Shown here in pieces: positions 23,276 to 32,700 of a DNA stretch of 45,796 nt. The notes below the pieces were generated by a model. It made no database searches and had not been told where the DNA came from. It saw only the letters and a program-made list of their open reading frames with translations. Where the stretch lies: NCBI GenBank assembly GCA_910587685.1, contig CAJUMY010000013.1:1-45796 (forward strand), in the 5' to 3' direction. This DNA is from an uncultured Christensenellaceae bacterium (lineage in GTDB: Bacteria > Bacillota > Clostridia > Christensenellales > UBA3700). The position numbers and the translations under genes were made by a program. Each line of letters opens with the position of its first letter. Within the stretch, counting starts at the first letter, position 1.

Positions 23276-23395
23276 ATAAAAATTGAATCGGGTAGTCGAA
23301 ACAAATCGACTACCCGATCCAATTATATGATAAGGGGGAAAATTATGAGCTTTTTAGCGATAAGAAACTAATCTGATTGACCTCATCTCTTTATC
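23276..23395 (-). ncRNA. Candidate regulatory RNA, copy 2
   Basis: A second minus-strand RNA of about 120 nt, built like copy 1: GATAAAGA at the predicted start (23395-23388), the identical 32-nt CCCCC block (23352-23321), then a 15-bp hairpin with a 6-nt loop (23320-23285) followed by AATTTTTAT. One terminal pair of the stem is G-U only in the minus-strand RNA. The regions between start and block differ between copies, while the start motif, block, hairpin position and tail are kept. This pattern is typical of duplicated small RNAs. In copy 2, GATAAAGA can also pair with TCTTATC to form a 5' hairpin. Confidence 0.65.
23321..23352 (-). repeat. 32-nt conserved anti-Shine-Dalgarno block, copy 2
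   Basis: Exact repeat of 22984-23015, in the same orientation and immediately before the terminator hairpin on the minus strand in both copies. Confidence 0.9.
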
Positions 23396-23403
23396 TTGGC
23401 TAA

Positions 23404-23431
23404 ATTATATCACGGTAAAAAAACTTGTCAA
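23404..23431 (-). promoter_or_regulatory. Promoter of candidate RNA copy 2
   Basis: Perfect TTGACA (23431-23426), a 16-bp spacer and perfect TATAAT (23409-23404) on the minus strand, with GTGA before the -10. The start motif GATAAAGA lies 8 bp downstream, the same as in copy 1. Confidence 0.8.
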
Positions 23432-23518
23432 CGGTTTTTCGACATTTTTTGCAAATTTTTTTATTTTTGTTTTTCGCTAATTTTTATTATAATTATTATC
23501 GGAATTTCAAATAAATTT

Positions 23519-24433
23519 TTAATTCTTTCGCATTAAATATTCCGATATATGATAGCCGGCGACCGCGCCGTCGGCAGCCGCCGTTACAAGCTGTCTAACC
23601 TCTTTATCCGTCGCGTCGCCCACCGCGTAAACGCCTTCGATATTGGTTTCCATTCTCTTATTAACGACGATATATCCGTTATTCATTTCAATAGCGCTGC
23701 CCTTTAGTATCTCAGTGCTCGGGGTCTGTCCTATCGCAACGAAAACCCCGTCTATCGAGATACGCGCCTCAGTAGCCGACTTTTTATCGAGAACGGCGAT
23801 CTCGCCGACTTTTTTATCTCCGTATATACCGGTAACTTCCGCATCGTACATTATCTCGATATTGCTCTCTTTGACTCGCTCCGCCAATACCCCGATACTT
23901 CTGAACTCGTCGCGTCTATGAATTATCCTGACACGCTTTGCAAATCTCATAAGATATAAAGCGTCCTCGAGCGCAGTATTGCCTCCGCCGACGACGGCGA
24001 CTTCCTTTCCCTTGAAGAACGAACCGTCGCACGTTGCGCAGTACGATACTCCGCGTCCCGTGTACTCCTCTTCGCCATTAACGCCGAGACGTCTCGGCTC
24101 GGCTCCGAGAGCCAGAACCACGCATCTTGCTTCGAGTTCTCTGTCGTAATCCGTTACAACACGCTTTATATCGTCGACAAGATCAAGACTCTTAATGCCG
24201 TCATAGCTGATAACGGCTCCGGAACTCTCCGCCTGCTCCGTTATCGTCAATGCAAGCTCCTGTCCGCTTATCGTCTTATATCCCGGATAATTTTCGATTT
24301 CGTACGTCGAGAGCATTTGCCCTCCCGTAAGTTTACTCTCTATAACGAGCGTCTTCAGTCCCGCCCTTGCCGTATATATCGCAGTGGTAAGTCCGCCTAT
24401 CCCTCCGCCTATGATTATAACGTCATACGTCAT
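23519..24433 (-). CDS. trxB: Thioredoxin reductase
   Basis: An FAD-dependent reductase of about the standard size (304 residues) that passes electrons from NADPH to thioredoxin. The FAD-binding GGGIGG is at 9-14, the redox-active CATC at 132-135, and the NADPH-binding GGGNTALEDALYL follows. HRRDEF contains the arginines that read the NADPH 2'-phosphate. The C-terminal FAD segment is ETNIEGVYAVGDAT. No thioredoxin gene is adjacent. It is transcribed alone from its own promoter, and the two candidate RNAs lie just downstream in the same direction. Confidence 0.93.
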   Translation of the reverse strand: MTYDVIIIGGGIGGLTTAIYTARAGLKTLVIESKLTGGQMLSTYEIENYPGYKTISGQELALTITEQAESSGAVISYDGIKSLDLVDDIKRVVTDYDRELEARCVVLALGAEPRRLGVNGEEEYTGRGVSYCATCDGSFFKGKEVAVVGGGNTALEDALYLMRFAKRVRIIHRRDEFRSIGVLAERVKESNIEIMYDAEVTGIYGDKKVGEIAVLDKKSATEARISIDGVFVAIGQTPSTEILKGSAIEMNNGYIVVNKRMETNIEGVYAVGDATDKEVRQLVTAAADGAVAGYHISEYLMRKN

Positions 24434-24509
24434 TCTCTTCTCCTTGCCGTCTGTTATATATAAAAATACGCGTCCACAAATGACGGCTATCGATAACCTT
24501 ATTACGTAG

Positions 24510-24538
24510 ATTATACACCGATATTTACCTTTTTACAA
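24510..24538 (-). promoter_or_regulatory. Promoter of trxB
   Basis: TTGTAA (24538-24533), a 17-bp spacer and TATAAT (24515-24510) on the minus strand, about 75 bp before the trxB start. The rest of the 24434-24772 gap holds no gene that I can support. Confidence 0.65.
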
Positions 24539-24772
24539 TACCGAAAGCGCTTAATTGCAACTATTTCTTTTATTAAAGCGATAATATCGCAAAAAAACGT
24601 TATGAAAACATTATTTCGGCATCAAAACCTATCGTCAACGTCAACTATACTTTCTCATACGGCTGATATTCGATCGCTTCTTTATAATATAGTATTCGCC
24701 GCTGCCGAAAATACGTATTTTTCTCTCCGCGTTCAAATGTAAAACCGAACGTATATCGATCAAGCAAAAAAA

Positions 24773-24798
24773 TAACCTCCGAAAAAGATCGGAGGTTA
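24773..24798 (-). terminator. Terminator of the rplM-rpsI unit
   Basis: A perfect 10-bp stem TAACCTCCGA / TCGGAGGTTA with a 6-nt loop, followed on the minus strand by TTTTTTTGC. It lies 27 bp after the rpsI stop. Confidence 0.9.
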
Positions 24799-24825
24799 GA
24801 TATTCTGCAACTATGCCTGAGAAAA

Positions 24826-25239
24826 TTATCTCTTGCTAAACTGCGGAGACTTACGAGCCTTCTTAAGACCGTACTTCTTTCTCTCCTTAGCGCGAGGATC
24901 GCGGGTAAGGAATCCTGCTTTCTTAAGAGCAGGTCTGAGCTCGGGCTCAGCGACGTTAAGAGCTCTTGCTATGCCGTGTCTTATAGCGCCTGCCTGTCCC
25001 GTGAATCCGCCGCCCTGTACGTTTACGAAAACGTCGTACTTGCCTTCCGTTGCGGTAAGAGCAAGGGGCTGCTTAACGATGAACTTCAAAGTATCGAGAC
25101 CGAAGTACTCATCGAGGCTTCTCTTATTGATAACGATATTGCCGCTGCCGTCGGGAATGAGGCGAACTCTGGCGATTGCCTTCTTTCTTCTGCCCGTACC
25201 CCAGTACTGCAACTTCTTCTTCAAACTCTTCTTAGCCAT
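24826..25239 (-). CDS. rpsI: 30S ribosomal protein S9
   Basis: A small-subunit head protein whose C-terminal tail reaches the P-site tRNA; 137 residues. Signatures: GTGRRKKAIARVRLIPDGSG, GGFTGQAGAIRHGIARAL and the ending RKSPQFSKR, an intact SKR tail. It is cotranscribed with rplM, 15 bp apart. Confidence 0.98.
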   Translation of the reverse strand: MAKKSLKKKLQYWGTGRRKKAIARVRLIPDGSGNIVINKRSLDEYFGLDTLKFIVKQPLALTATEGKYDVFVNVQGGGFTGQAGAIRHGIARALNVAEPELRPALKKAGFLTRDPRAKERKKYGLKKARKSPQFSKR

Positions 25240-25254
25240 ACTTCTATCTCCTTA

Positions 25255-25683
25255 TCAGAACTTAAGTTCTATCGGCTGCTGAGCTTCGTGATTGTGCTCC
25301 GCGCCTTCGAATACTCTGAGCTTTTTGATCATCTGTCTACCCAAAGAATTCTTCGGAAGCATACCCTTGACAGCAAGCATTACTACCTTGCAAGGATCCT
25401 TTTCCATAAGCGTCTTATACTGAATCTCTTTGAGTCCGCCAACATAACCGGTGTGGTATGTGTGGTACTTCTGTTCCAATTTCTTTCCCGTCAATTTTAC
25501 TTTAGCGCAGTTGACTATAATAACGTAGTCGCCCGTATCAACGTTAGGCGTGAATGTCGGCTTGTTCTTTCCTCTGAGGATAGACGCAACGTTACTTGCG
25601 AGTCTACCGAGCACAACGTCTTCAGCGTCAACGATATACCACTTTCTCTGTATATCTTCCGGCTTAGCCATATAACTCTTCAT
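25255..25683 (-). CDS. rplM: 50S ribosomal protein L13
   Basis: An early-assembly large-subunit protein, 142 residues. It begins MKSYMAKPEDIQRKWYIVDA and contains ASILRGKNKPTFTPNVDTGD and VKGMLPKNSLGRQMIKKL, the family signatures. The first Met (25683) is used because it is preceded by TGGAGG and matches the usual family start. It has a separate promoter and a 100-nt leader. Confidence 0.98.
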   Translation of the reverse strand: MKSYMAKPEDIQRKWYIVDAEDVVLGRLASNVASILRGKNKPTFTPNVDTGDYVIIVNCAKVKLTGKKLEQKYHTYHTGYVGGLKEIQYKTLMEKDPCKVVMLAVKGMLPKNSLGRQMIKKLRVFEGAEHNHEAQQPIELKF

Positions 25684-25785
25684 GGCGATTCCTCCAATGA
25701 TATTTTTGAATATTTGAGATAGCGTTCACACTCCTTAGAGGGGGCTGTTTCTTCGGCATGTTTACGCAATCGTACATTATGCTTA
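25684..25785 (-). promoter_or_regulatory. rplM leader region
   Basis: The untranslated RNA before rplM contains GCGT...ACGC closing a segment with CCCCCTCTAAGGAG, so a branched or hairpin fold is possible. Bacillota rplM genes often have an autoregulatory L13 leader, but I cannot confirm from reading alone that this fold matches it. Confidence 0.35.
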
Positions 25786-25788
25786 TCT

Positions 25789-25818
25789 ATTCTAGTATAA
25801 CGCCTGACCCCTTGTCAA
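25789..25818 (-). promoter_or_regulatory. Promoter of rplM-rpsI
   Basis: Perfect TTGACA (25818-25813), an 18-bp spacer and TAGAAT (25794-25789) on the minus strand. The rplM pair is therefore transcribed independently of truA. Confidence 0.65.
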
Positions 25819-25930
25819 GCGATATTCGCAACAATTTTGACCGAAAATACCTGAATTTTCCTATAATTCGAATTTCCCGACGGCTTTTACGACGAAAAAC
25901 GTATCAAATTATTGAAATAGAATTGAGCGG

Positions 25931-26668
25931 TCAATATTCAACTTTGTACAGATAAAGACCGGAGGCTTTCATTACCGGACCCGCAAGTTCGCGTTTACCT
26001 GTCGAAAAAGCCTCGTCTATAACGCCTAGGCCGAGTTTTCCGCGTCCTATATCAACGAGCGTTCCGACGATTATCCTCACCATATTGTATAGGAAACCGT
26101 TACCCGTGACGTAAACGTAAAGCTCTTCGCCGATCTCTTCGATATCTATATTATATATAGTTCTTACCGTCGTCTTAACGCTGCTTCCAACGGACATCAT
26201 GCACTTGAAATCATGTTCTCCGATGAGTTTTCCCGCCGCTTCTCTCATTTTCTCTACGTCAAGCGGATAAGGACAGTTCGCCGCGTATCCTTCGAGAAGA
26301 GGTCTACGCTCTCTCGTCAAATACAATCTGTAAAGATACGTTTTACGCTTAACGTCGTATCGCGCGTGAAAATCGCCGTCGACCTTTTCAGAACTCTTTA
26401 CGACGACGTCGCCGCTCGCATAATAATTGATGGCAAGTCTTATTTTTTCGGCGTCGAAATCCTTTTCGAGATCGAAGTGCGCCGTCTGTCCGATAGCGTG
26501 AACGCCGCTGTCCGTGCGTCCGCTTCCGTGCACGGTCACCCTCTCTCCCGTAGCGGAAAAGATGGCGTCTTCAAGTTCGCCCTCAACCGTTCGGCTATCC
26601 TTATCCTGTCTCTGCCAACCGTTAAACGCGGCGCCGTTATATTCTATCTCTATAAGATACCTATTCAT
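25931..26668 (-). CDS. truA: tRNA pseudouridine(38-40) synthase TruA
   Basis: Isomerises uridines 38-40 in the tRNA anticodon arm; 245 residues. The catalytic aspartate is Asp53 in SGRTDSGVHAIGQTAHF. The N-terminal YNGAAFNGWQRQ and the C-terminal NGFLYNMVRIIVGTLVDIG are both family motifs. Length is typical. It belongs to the conserved ecfA-ecfT-truA-rplM-rpsI neighbourhood and follows ecfT by 85 bp. Confidence 0.96.
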   Translation of the reverse strand: MNRYLIEIEYNGAAFNGWQRQDKDSRTVEGELEDAIFSATGERVTVHGSGRTDSGVHAIGQTAHFDLEKDFDAEKIRLAINYYASGDVVVKSSEKVDGDFHARYDVKRKTYLYRLYLTRERRPLLEGYAANCPYPLDVEKMREAAGKLIGEHDFKCMMSVGSSVKTTVRTIYNIDIEEIGEELYVYVTGNGFLYNMVRIIVGTLVDIGRGKLGLGVIDEAFSTGKRELAGPVMKASGLYLYKVEY

Positions 26669-26753
26669 ATATCTCCTTAAAAACAGTCGCCGACTATTAG
26701 ACCCTATCTCTATCGGCTCAACATATTTTATCTGAAACTATATATTTAATTAC

Positions 26754-27599
26754 TCAAATAATCGAACGGACAAACTCGACGAGCAACGCGTCAAGTCCGT
26801 GAAAATACCATTTATCGAGACAAATGAACGTAATGAACGCCGCCATAACGAAGAATGCGATAACGTCGCGCCAGGTCGGCTTCATCACTTTCATTCGAGT
26901 CCTGTTCTTAGTCGCGTTATAACATCTTGCGTCGAGCGCGTCCGCAAGCTCGTACGACTTCCTGAAAGCGCTCGTAAATAGCGGTATCAAAACGGGGATG
27001 AGCGCCTTTATCTTAGCTATCGGTCCTCCCGTATCGAACGACGAACCTCTCGCCTTTTGCGCCATTATTATCTTATCGGTCTCTTCCATAAGCGTCGGGA
27101 TGAATCGCAAGGTAATGCTCATCGCGAGCGCAAAGTCGTGCACCGGTATCTTTATGAGTTTCAACGGCGAAAGGAGCGACTCTATGCCGTCGGTAAGCTC
27201 CATCGGTGACGTAGTAAGCGTCAAAACCGACGCTCCCATCACGAGAAAGAGCAGTCTTAAAGCCATCTTTATCGCAAAGTCGATACCTTTATCGGTTATC
27301 CTTATTATCCACCAGTCTACAAGTACCTTGCCTTCCTTATAAAAAAGAACGTTGAGCGCCGCCATAAAGATAAGGAGAAACAGTATTCCCTTAACCGACT
27401 TCAGCATTGCTCTCATCGGTATCTTACCTATCATGAATACCGCGGTAATGAATAGTAACGTAACGAAATATCCGACGTAAGACGGCACGAAAAATATGAA
27501 CACGATGTAGAGAACGCTAAGAAGTATCTTAACTCTCGCGTCGAGCTTATGGATCGGCGACGCCGTGGGATAATACTGTCCGAAACTCATATCTCTCAT
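26754..27599 (-). CDS. ecfT: ECF transporter transmembrane protein EcfT
   Basis: The shared membrane coupling subunit of group II energy-coupling-factor vitamin transporters, 281 residues with about six membrane segments. The coupling-helix motifs are AQKARGSSFD and ALDARCYNATKNRTR; the second is usually ARG and here reads ARC. It couples the two ATPases to interchangeable substrate-binding S components, none of which is encoded in this window. Its start overlaps the ecfA2 stop by 4 bp. Confidence 0.92.
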   Translation of the reverse strand: MRDMSFGQYYPTASPIHKLDARVKILLSVLYIVFIFFVPSYVGYFVTLLFITAVFMIGKIPMRAMLKSVKGILFLLIFMAALNVLFYKEGKVLVDWWIIRITDKGIDFAIKMALRLLFLVMGASVLTLTTSPMELTDGIESLLSPLKLIKIPVHDFALAMSITLRFIPTLMEETDKIIMAQKARGSSFDTGGPIAKIKALIPVLIPLFTSAFRKSYELADALDARCYNATKNRTRMKVMKPTWRDVIAFFVMAAFITFICLDKWYFHGLDALLVEFVRSII

Positions 27600-28588
27600 A
27601 TGCCGTCTCCCCCTTCAAAACCTGCGTCTATGTATACGCTATTATCGGATTCGATGCAAACTCTTTCTTGGACCTCTCCGCATATTACGCCGTTCGGGCC
27701 GCCACTATTTTCGTTAGTTTTCGAATCTTTCAAAGCGTATCTTTTAATAGCCGCGCCGATAAGAGTCTCAACGTTCACGACGTCTTTGCCGAGATCTATG
27801 CCTCTCTCTCTGAGCCTGTTGCGCACCCTTACGGCAAGCGGTATCTCGAGCCCCATTTTTCTCAGCTCGTCTTCCTTTTCGAAAAGCTCGCTCATGGGAA
27901 CATCGTAGGCTATCTTTCCGCCGTCGAATACCACTATCCTCGTCGCGTATCTCGTTATCTCGTCTATGTCGTGCGATACGACGATTATCGTCGGGCAAAA
28001 GTTTTCCTTAAGACGCGTTATGAGCGTTAAGATAGAGTTCTTGCCTTCGGGATCGAGTCCTGCCGTCGGCTCGTCGAGTATCAATATCTTCGGCTTCATA
28101 ACTATTACGCCCGCTATCGCGACCCTTCTCTTTTCTCCGCCGGAAAGATCGAAAGGCGATCTCTTGCGATACGTTTCGTAGTCGAGCCCCACCATTTCCA
28201 TAGCTTCTTTCACGGCATCCGAGATCTTTTCTTTTGCCATTCCGAGGTTCTTAGCTCCGAACGCTATATCCTTTTCGACGCTCTCTTCGAAAAGCTGATA
28301 TTCGGGATACTGGAACACCATCCCCACTTCGCTCCTCAATCGCTTGAGGTCGACCTTGGGACGTCTTTTGTTCGTCATACGGATGTCGAACACCTCTATC
28401 TCGCCCTCTTCGACGCGTATAAGTCCGTTGATGTGTTGCAAAAACGTACTCTTTCCGCTCCCCGTATGCCCTATTATTCCCACGAAATCTCCGTCGTTCA
28501 CAACGAGATCGACGTCTTTTAGAGCCGCTTTTTCATAGGGCGTCTTTCTGCTATACGTAAAAGACAGATTCTTTACAGTAATTGACAT
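27596..28588 (-). CDS. ecfA2: ECF transporter ATPase EcfA2
   Basis: The second ATP-binding subunit of the ECF module, 330 residues. Walker A is GHTGSGKSTF, the Q-loop VFQYPEYQLFEESV is the characteristic EcfA2 form, the signature is LSGGEKRRVAIAG, and Walker B is ILILDEPTAGLDPEG. A C-terminal extension of about 40 residues rich in Asn, Glu and Gly goes beyond the usual 285-290 residues and has no recognised motif. It overlaps ecfA1 by 16 bp and ecfT by 4 bp. Confidence 0.94.
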   Translation of the reverse strand: MSITVKNLSFTYSRKTPYEKAALKDVDLVVNDGDFVGIIGHTGSGKSTFLQHINGLIRVEEGEIEVFDIRMTNKRRPKVDLKRLRSEVGMVFQYPEYQLFEESVEKDIAFGAKNLGMAKEKISDAVKEAMEMVGLDYETYRKRSPFDLSGGEKRRVAIAGVIVMKPKILILDEPTAGLDPEGKNSILTLITRLKENFCPTIIVVSHDIDEITRYATRIVVFDGGKIAYDVPMSELFEKEDELRKMGLEIPLAVRVRNRLRERGIDLGKDVVNVETLIGAAIKRYALKDSKTNENSGGPNGVICGEVQERVCIESDNSVYIDAGFEGGDGI

Positions 28589-29409
28589 AACCTATCTATA
28601 AGCTCCTCTTCGTTTAATATATCGGTATCTATCGGCAACCCGTTTTCAAATAGCCTTTCCGCAACGTCTTTGGCTATCGGAACGCCGAGCCCCATCTCCT
28701 TCAACTTCGAAGACTCCCGAAACACTTCTCTCGGAGCGCCGTCGATAGCTATCTTTCCCCCGTCCATAACTATTATCCTGTCGGCTTCGAGCGCTTCGTC
28801 CATAAAATGCGTTATGAGAATAACGGTCATCCCGTCTTCCTTATTCAGTTTCTTCGCAACGCTCAAGACCTCGCGTCTTCCCTGCGGATCAAGCATTGCC
28901 GTCGATTCGTCGAGAACCATGATGTCGGGTCTTATCGCGAGAACGCCGGCTATAGCTATGCGCTGTTTCTGCCCTCCGCTCATCTTGAACGGCGTCGAAC
29001 GTCTCATATCGCTCATCCCCACCTTTTCAAGAGCCCAATCGACGCGTCTTATTATCTCGTCTCTCGGCACGCCGAGATTTTCGGGACCGAACGCAACGTC
29101 GTCCTCGACTATGCTGGCTATCATTTGATTGTCGGGATTTTGGAATACCATTCCCACTCTTTTTCTTATTTCGAATATGAGATCGTCATCCGACGTATCC
29201 ATTCCGAAGATAGATATCTTGCCTTCCGTCGGAGTCAAGAGAACGTTGAGAAGTTTCGCAAGCGTACTTTTGCCGCTGCCGTTATGTCCGACGAGCGCGA
29301 CGAATTCTCCCTCCTCTATTTGGAGATCTATCCCGTCGAGAACTCTGTTCGCTCCCGAACCGTATACTGAATATTCGAATTTTACGTTATCGAGTTTTAC
29401 TGCCGTCAT
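28573..29409 (-). CDS. ecfA1: ECF transporter ATPase EcfA1
   Basis: The first ATP-binding subunit of the ECF module, 278 residues. Walker A GHNGSGKSTLAKLLN, Q-loop VFQNPDNQM, signature MSGGQKQRIAIAG and Walker B IMVLDEST, with the H-loop in LITHFMDEAL. The pattern DEST instead of DEPT is common in EcfA1. It is the first gene of the ecfA1-ecfA2-ecfT-truA set. In many Bacillota this set directly follows rplQ; here it is more than 20 kb away. Confidence 0.94.
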   Translation of the reverse strand: MTAVKLDNVKFEYSVYGSGANRVLDGIDLQIEEGEFVALVGHNGSGKSTLAKLLNVLLTPTEGKISIFGMDTSDDDLIFEIRKRVGMVFQNPDNQMIASIVEDDVAFGPENLGVPRDEIIRRVDWALEKVGMSDMRRSTPFKMSGGQKQRIAIAGVLAIRPDIMVLDESTAMLDPQGRREVLSVAKKLNKEDGMTVILITHFMDEALEADRIIVMDGGKIAIDGAPREVFRESSKLKEMGLGVPIAKDVAERLFENGLPIDTDILNEEELIDRLCQLL

Positions 29410-29457
29410 TGAATCATTTCCGTGATTTTATTATGAAACTTTGCGTTCATTCTTAAA

Positions 29458-29486
29458 AGTATATCATATATAATGCGATTTCACAA
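29458..29486 (-). promoter_or_regulatory. Promoter of the ecf operon
   Basis: TTGTGA (29486-29481), a 17-bp spacer and TATACT (29463-29458) on the minus strand, about 45 bp before ecfA1. The rest of the divergent ecfA1-nifJ gap (380 bp) is AT-rich with no gene. Confidence 0.45.
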
Positions 29487-29665
29487 TTCTATTGTCGACC
29501 TTACGCGTAATTTTTACGTAATTTTCATCATTAAGGCAAAAACTCCGACTATTTCATACGAAACGTTTTACGGTTTAATACGATATATTCGTCGCAGACG
29601 ATCGCTACGTTAAAGGATAACGTTATCGAATATAAAAATCAACTTGAGAAATACGCCGCAAAAGA

Positions 29666-29694
29666 TTGACTTAACTATCTATTAATTATATAAT
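29666..29694 (+). promoter_or_regulatory. Promoter of the pyruvate:ferredoxin oxidoreductase gene
   Basis: TTGACT (29666-29671), a 17-bp spacer and perfect TATAAT (29689-29694). Predicted start near 29701 gives a 90-nt untranslated leader, within which GACG (29702) can pair with CGTC (29738) around AAGAG/CTCTT. Confidence 0.75.
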
Positions 29695-29790
29695 ATTAAA
29701 AGACGTTCGGACTAAAGAGCGCACTCTCTTGGGGCGGCGTCACACTAATTTACGATTATTATAATTAATTCGTTATTCGGAGGTATTACA

Positions 29791-32700
29791 ATGAGTACTA
29801 AAATGACTATTGACGGTAATGCTGCCGCAGCTCACATCGCGTACGCGTTCAGTGAAGTTGCCGCTATCTACCCGATTACTCCTTCTTCCCCGATGGCAGA
29901 GAACGCCGACGAGTGGGCGACTCAAGGAAGAAAAAATATGTTCGGTCAGACTGTCCGTATTGCAGAGATGCAGTCCGAGGGAGGCGCTGCCGGAGCAGTA
30001 CACGGTTCGCTTAACGCAGGCGCTTTGACGACTACGTTCACGGCAAGCCAGGGTCTGCTTCTTATGATTCCGAATATGTATAAGATCGCAGGCGAACTCC
30101 TTCCGTGCGTATTCCACGTGAGCGCAAGAGCTTTGGCTTACCACGCTCTCAATATTTTCGGCGACCACAGCGACGTAATGAGCTGCCGTCAGACGGGATT
30201 TGCAATGCTTGCGTCGAACTCCGTTCAGGAAGTAATGGATCTCTCTCTCGTATCTCACCTCGCTACTCTTAAGGCGAAAGTTCCTTTCCTTCATTTCTTC
30301 GACGGATTCAGAACTTCGCACGAGGTCTCCAAGATCGAATCCATAGACTACGCCGACATCAAGAAACTCGTTGACATGAAAGACATCGAGGACTTCAAAT
30401 CGAGAGCATTGAACCCCGAACACCCCGTTCAGAAAGGTACGGCTCAGAACCCCGATATTTATTTCCAGAACAGAGAGGCTTGTAACAAGTACTACGACGC
30501 AGTTCCCGCTATCGTTGAAGACGCTATGGCGAAAGTCGCGTCTATCACCGGCAGAAAGTACAATCTCTTCGATTACTACGGCGCTAAGGACGCTACGAAG
30601 GTCATCGTTATGATGGGCAGCGGCGCGGAGGCTGTAGAAGAGACTATCGATTATCTTGCGGCTAATGGAGAGAAAGTAGGTCTTATCAAGGTAAGACTTT
30701 ACCGTCCGTTCGCTATCGACAAGTTCGTAAGCGCTATACCTTCGACCTGTAAATATATCACCGTTCTCGACAGAACGAAAGAAGCCGGATCTATCGGCGA
30801 ACCGCTCTATCTCGACGTTCTCAGCGCGCTTAACGAAGCAGGCAAGAGCGTTAAGGTCCTCTGCGGAAGATACGGTCTCGGTTCTAAGGAATTCAATCCG
30901 TCTATGGTCATGTCGATATATAACAATATGGGCGGCGATAACAAGAATCACTTCACGGTCGGTATCGTAGACGACGTGACCAACACTTCGCTCCCCGTCA
31001 ACGAAAAAATCGACGCTTCTCCGAAAGACGCAATAAGATGTAAGTTCTACGGTCTCGGCTCTGACGGTACCGTCGGTTCGAACAAGAACAGCATCAAGAT
31101 AATCGGTAACTACACCGACAAATATGCTCAGGGTTATTTCGCATACGACTCCAAAAAGTCGGGCGGTTTCACGGTATCCCACTTGAGATTCGGCGATACC
31201 CCCATCAAATCGTCTTATCTTATAGACACCGCTGACTTCGTAGCTTGCCATAACGCTTCGTACGTTCTCAAGTACGATATGGTCAGCGAACTCAAGGAAG
31301 GCGGTACGTTCCTTCTCAACAGCATCTGGTCGCCCGAAGAGATGGGAGACAAGCTCCCCGCTTCGATGAAGCAGACAATAGCTAAGAAAAACGTTAAGTT
31401 CTACACCATCAACGCTCTCGAAATAGCGGGCGCGGTAGGACTCGGCAACAAGATAAGCACCGTCATGCAGGCGGCGTTCTTCAAGCTCGCTAACGTAATG
31501 CCTTACGAAGAAGCCGACAAACATATGAAAGAATTCGTTGTCAAGACCTTCTCTAAGAAGGGCGACAAGATAGTCAATATGAACTGTCAGGCTATCGACA
31601 ACGCTATAGCAGGTCTTAAAGAGGTCAAATATCCGAGCGATTGGGCAACCGCTACTACGGGAGCCGCTCCGATAGCTTCTGCCGACGACAATTATTTCAA
31701 GACTTTCATCAGTCCTATCCTCGCGCAGGAAGGAGACAAGCTCCCCGTTTCGGCATTCAACGCCGACGGTACCGTTCCTACCGCTACGACAAAGTTCGAG
31801 AAAAGAGGAACGGCAGTCAAAGTTCCGCAGTGGATAATATCCAACTGTATACAGTGTAACAAGTGTTCGTTCGTATGTCCTCACGCTTGTATCCGCCCCG
31901 TTCTCCAGACCGAAGACGTCATCGCTAACGCTCCCGAAGGATTCGCTACGAAGGACGCAGTAGGCTTCAAGGGCTACAAGTACAGAATGCAGGTGAGCCC
32001 GCTCGACTGTACCGGTTGCGGCAGCTGCGCGAACGTCTGCCCCGCTAAAGAAAAGGCTCTCGTCATGACTCCGTTCGAGGAAATGGAAGCTAAAGAAGCG
32101 GCTAACTGGGAATACGCCAACGCTCTTCCGAAGACTACCGCCGCTATCGCTAACAAGGCTACCGTAAAGAACAGTCAGTTCATGAGACCGTACTTCGAGT
32201 TCTCCGGCGCGTGCGCAGGCTGCGGCGAGACTCCTTACATCAAGGTCATAACTCAGCTCTTCGGCGACAGAATGGTAATAGCCAACGCTACGGGATGTTC
32301 TTCGATATACGGCGGCTCGGCTCCGACCTGTCCTTACTGCGTAGACGAGAACGGCAACGGTCCCGCTTGGGCGAACAGCCTCTTCGAGGATAACGCAGAG
32401 TTCGGTTACGGTATCAACCTCGCATACGCTCAGAGAAGAGTTAAGATAGCAGAGGATATGAACGCTCTTATCGAGCTCGGATATAACGGCAAAGCTAAGG
32501 ACCTCTTCACTAAGTGGCTCGAAACGTATAAAGACGTCGAAGCTAACAGAGTAGTTTCCGAGGAGATCAAGGCTGTTATCGACGACGAAGCTAAGAACGC
32601 AAGCGGAGATATTCAGGGACTCCTCACCGCTATCGCTCTCAATAAAGACTGTCTCGTCAAGAAGTCTATCTGGATATTCGGCGGCGACGGTTGGGCATAC

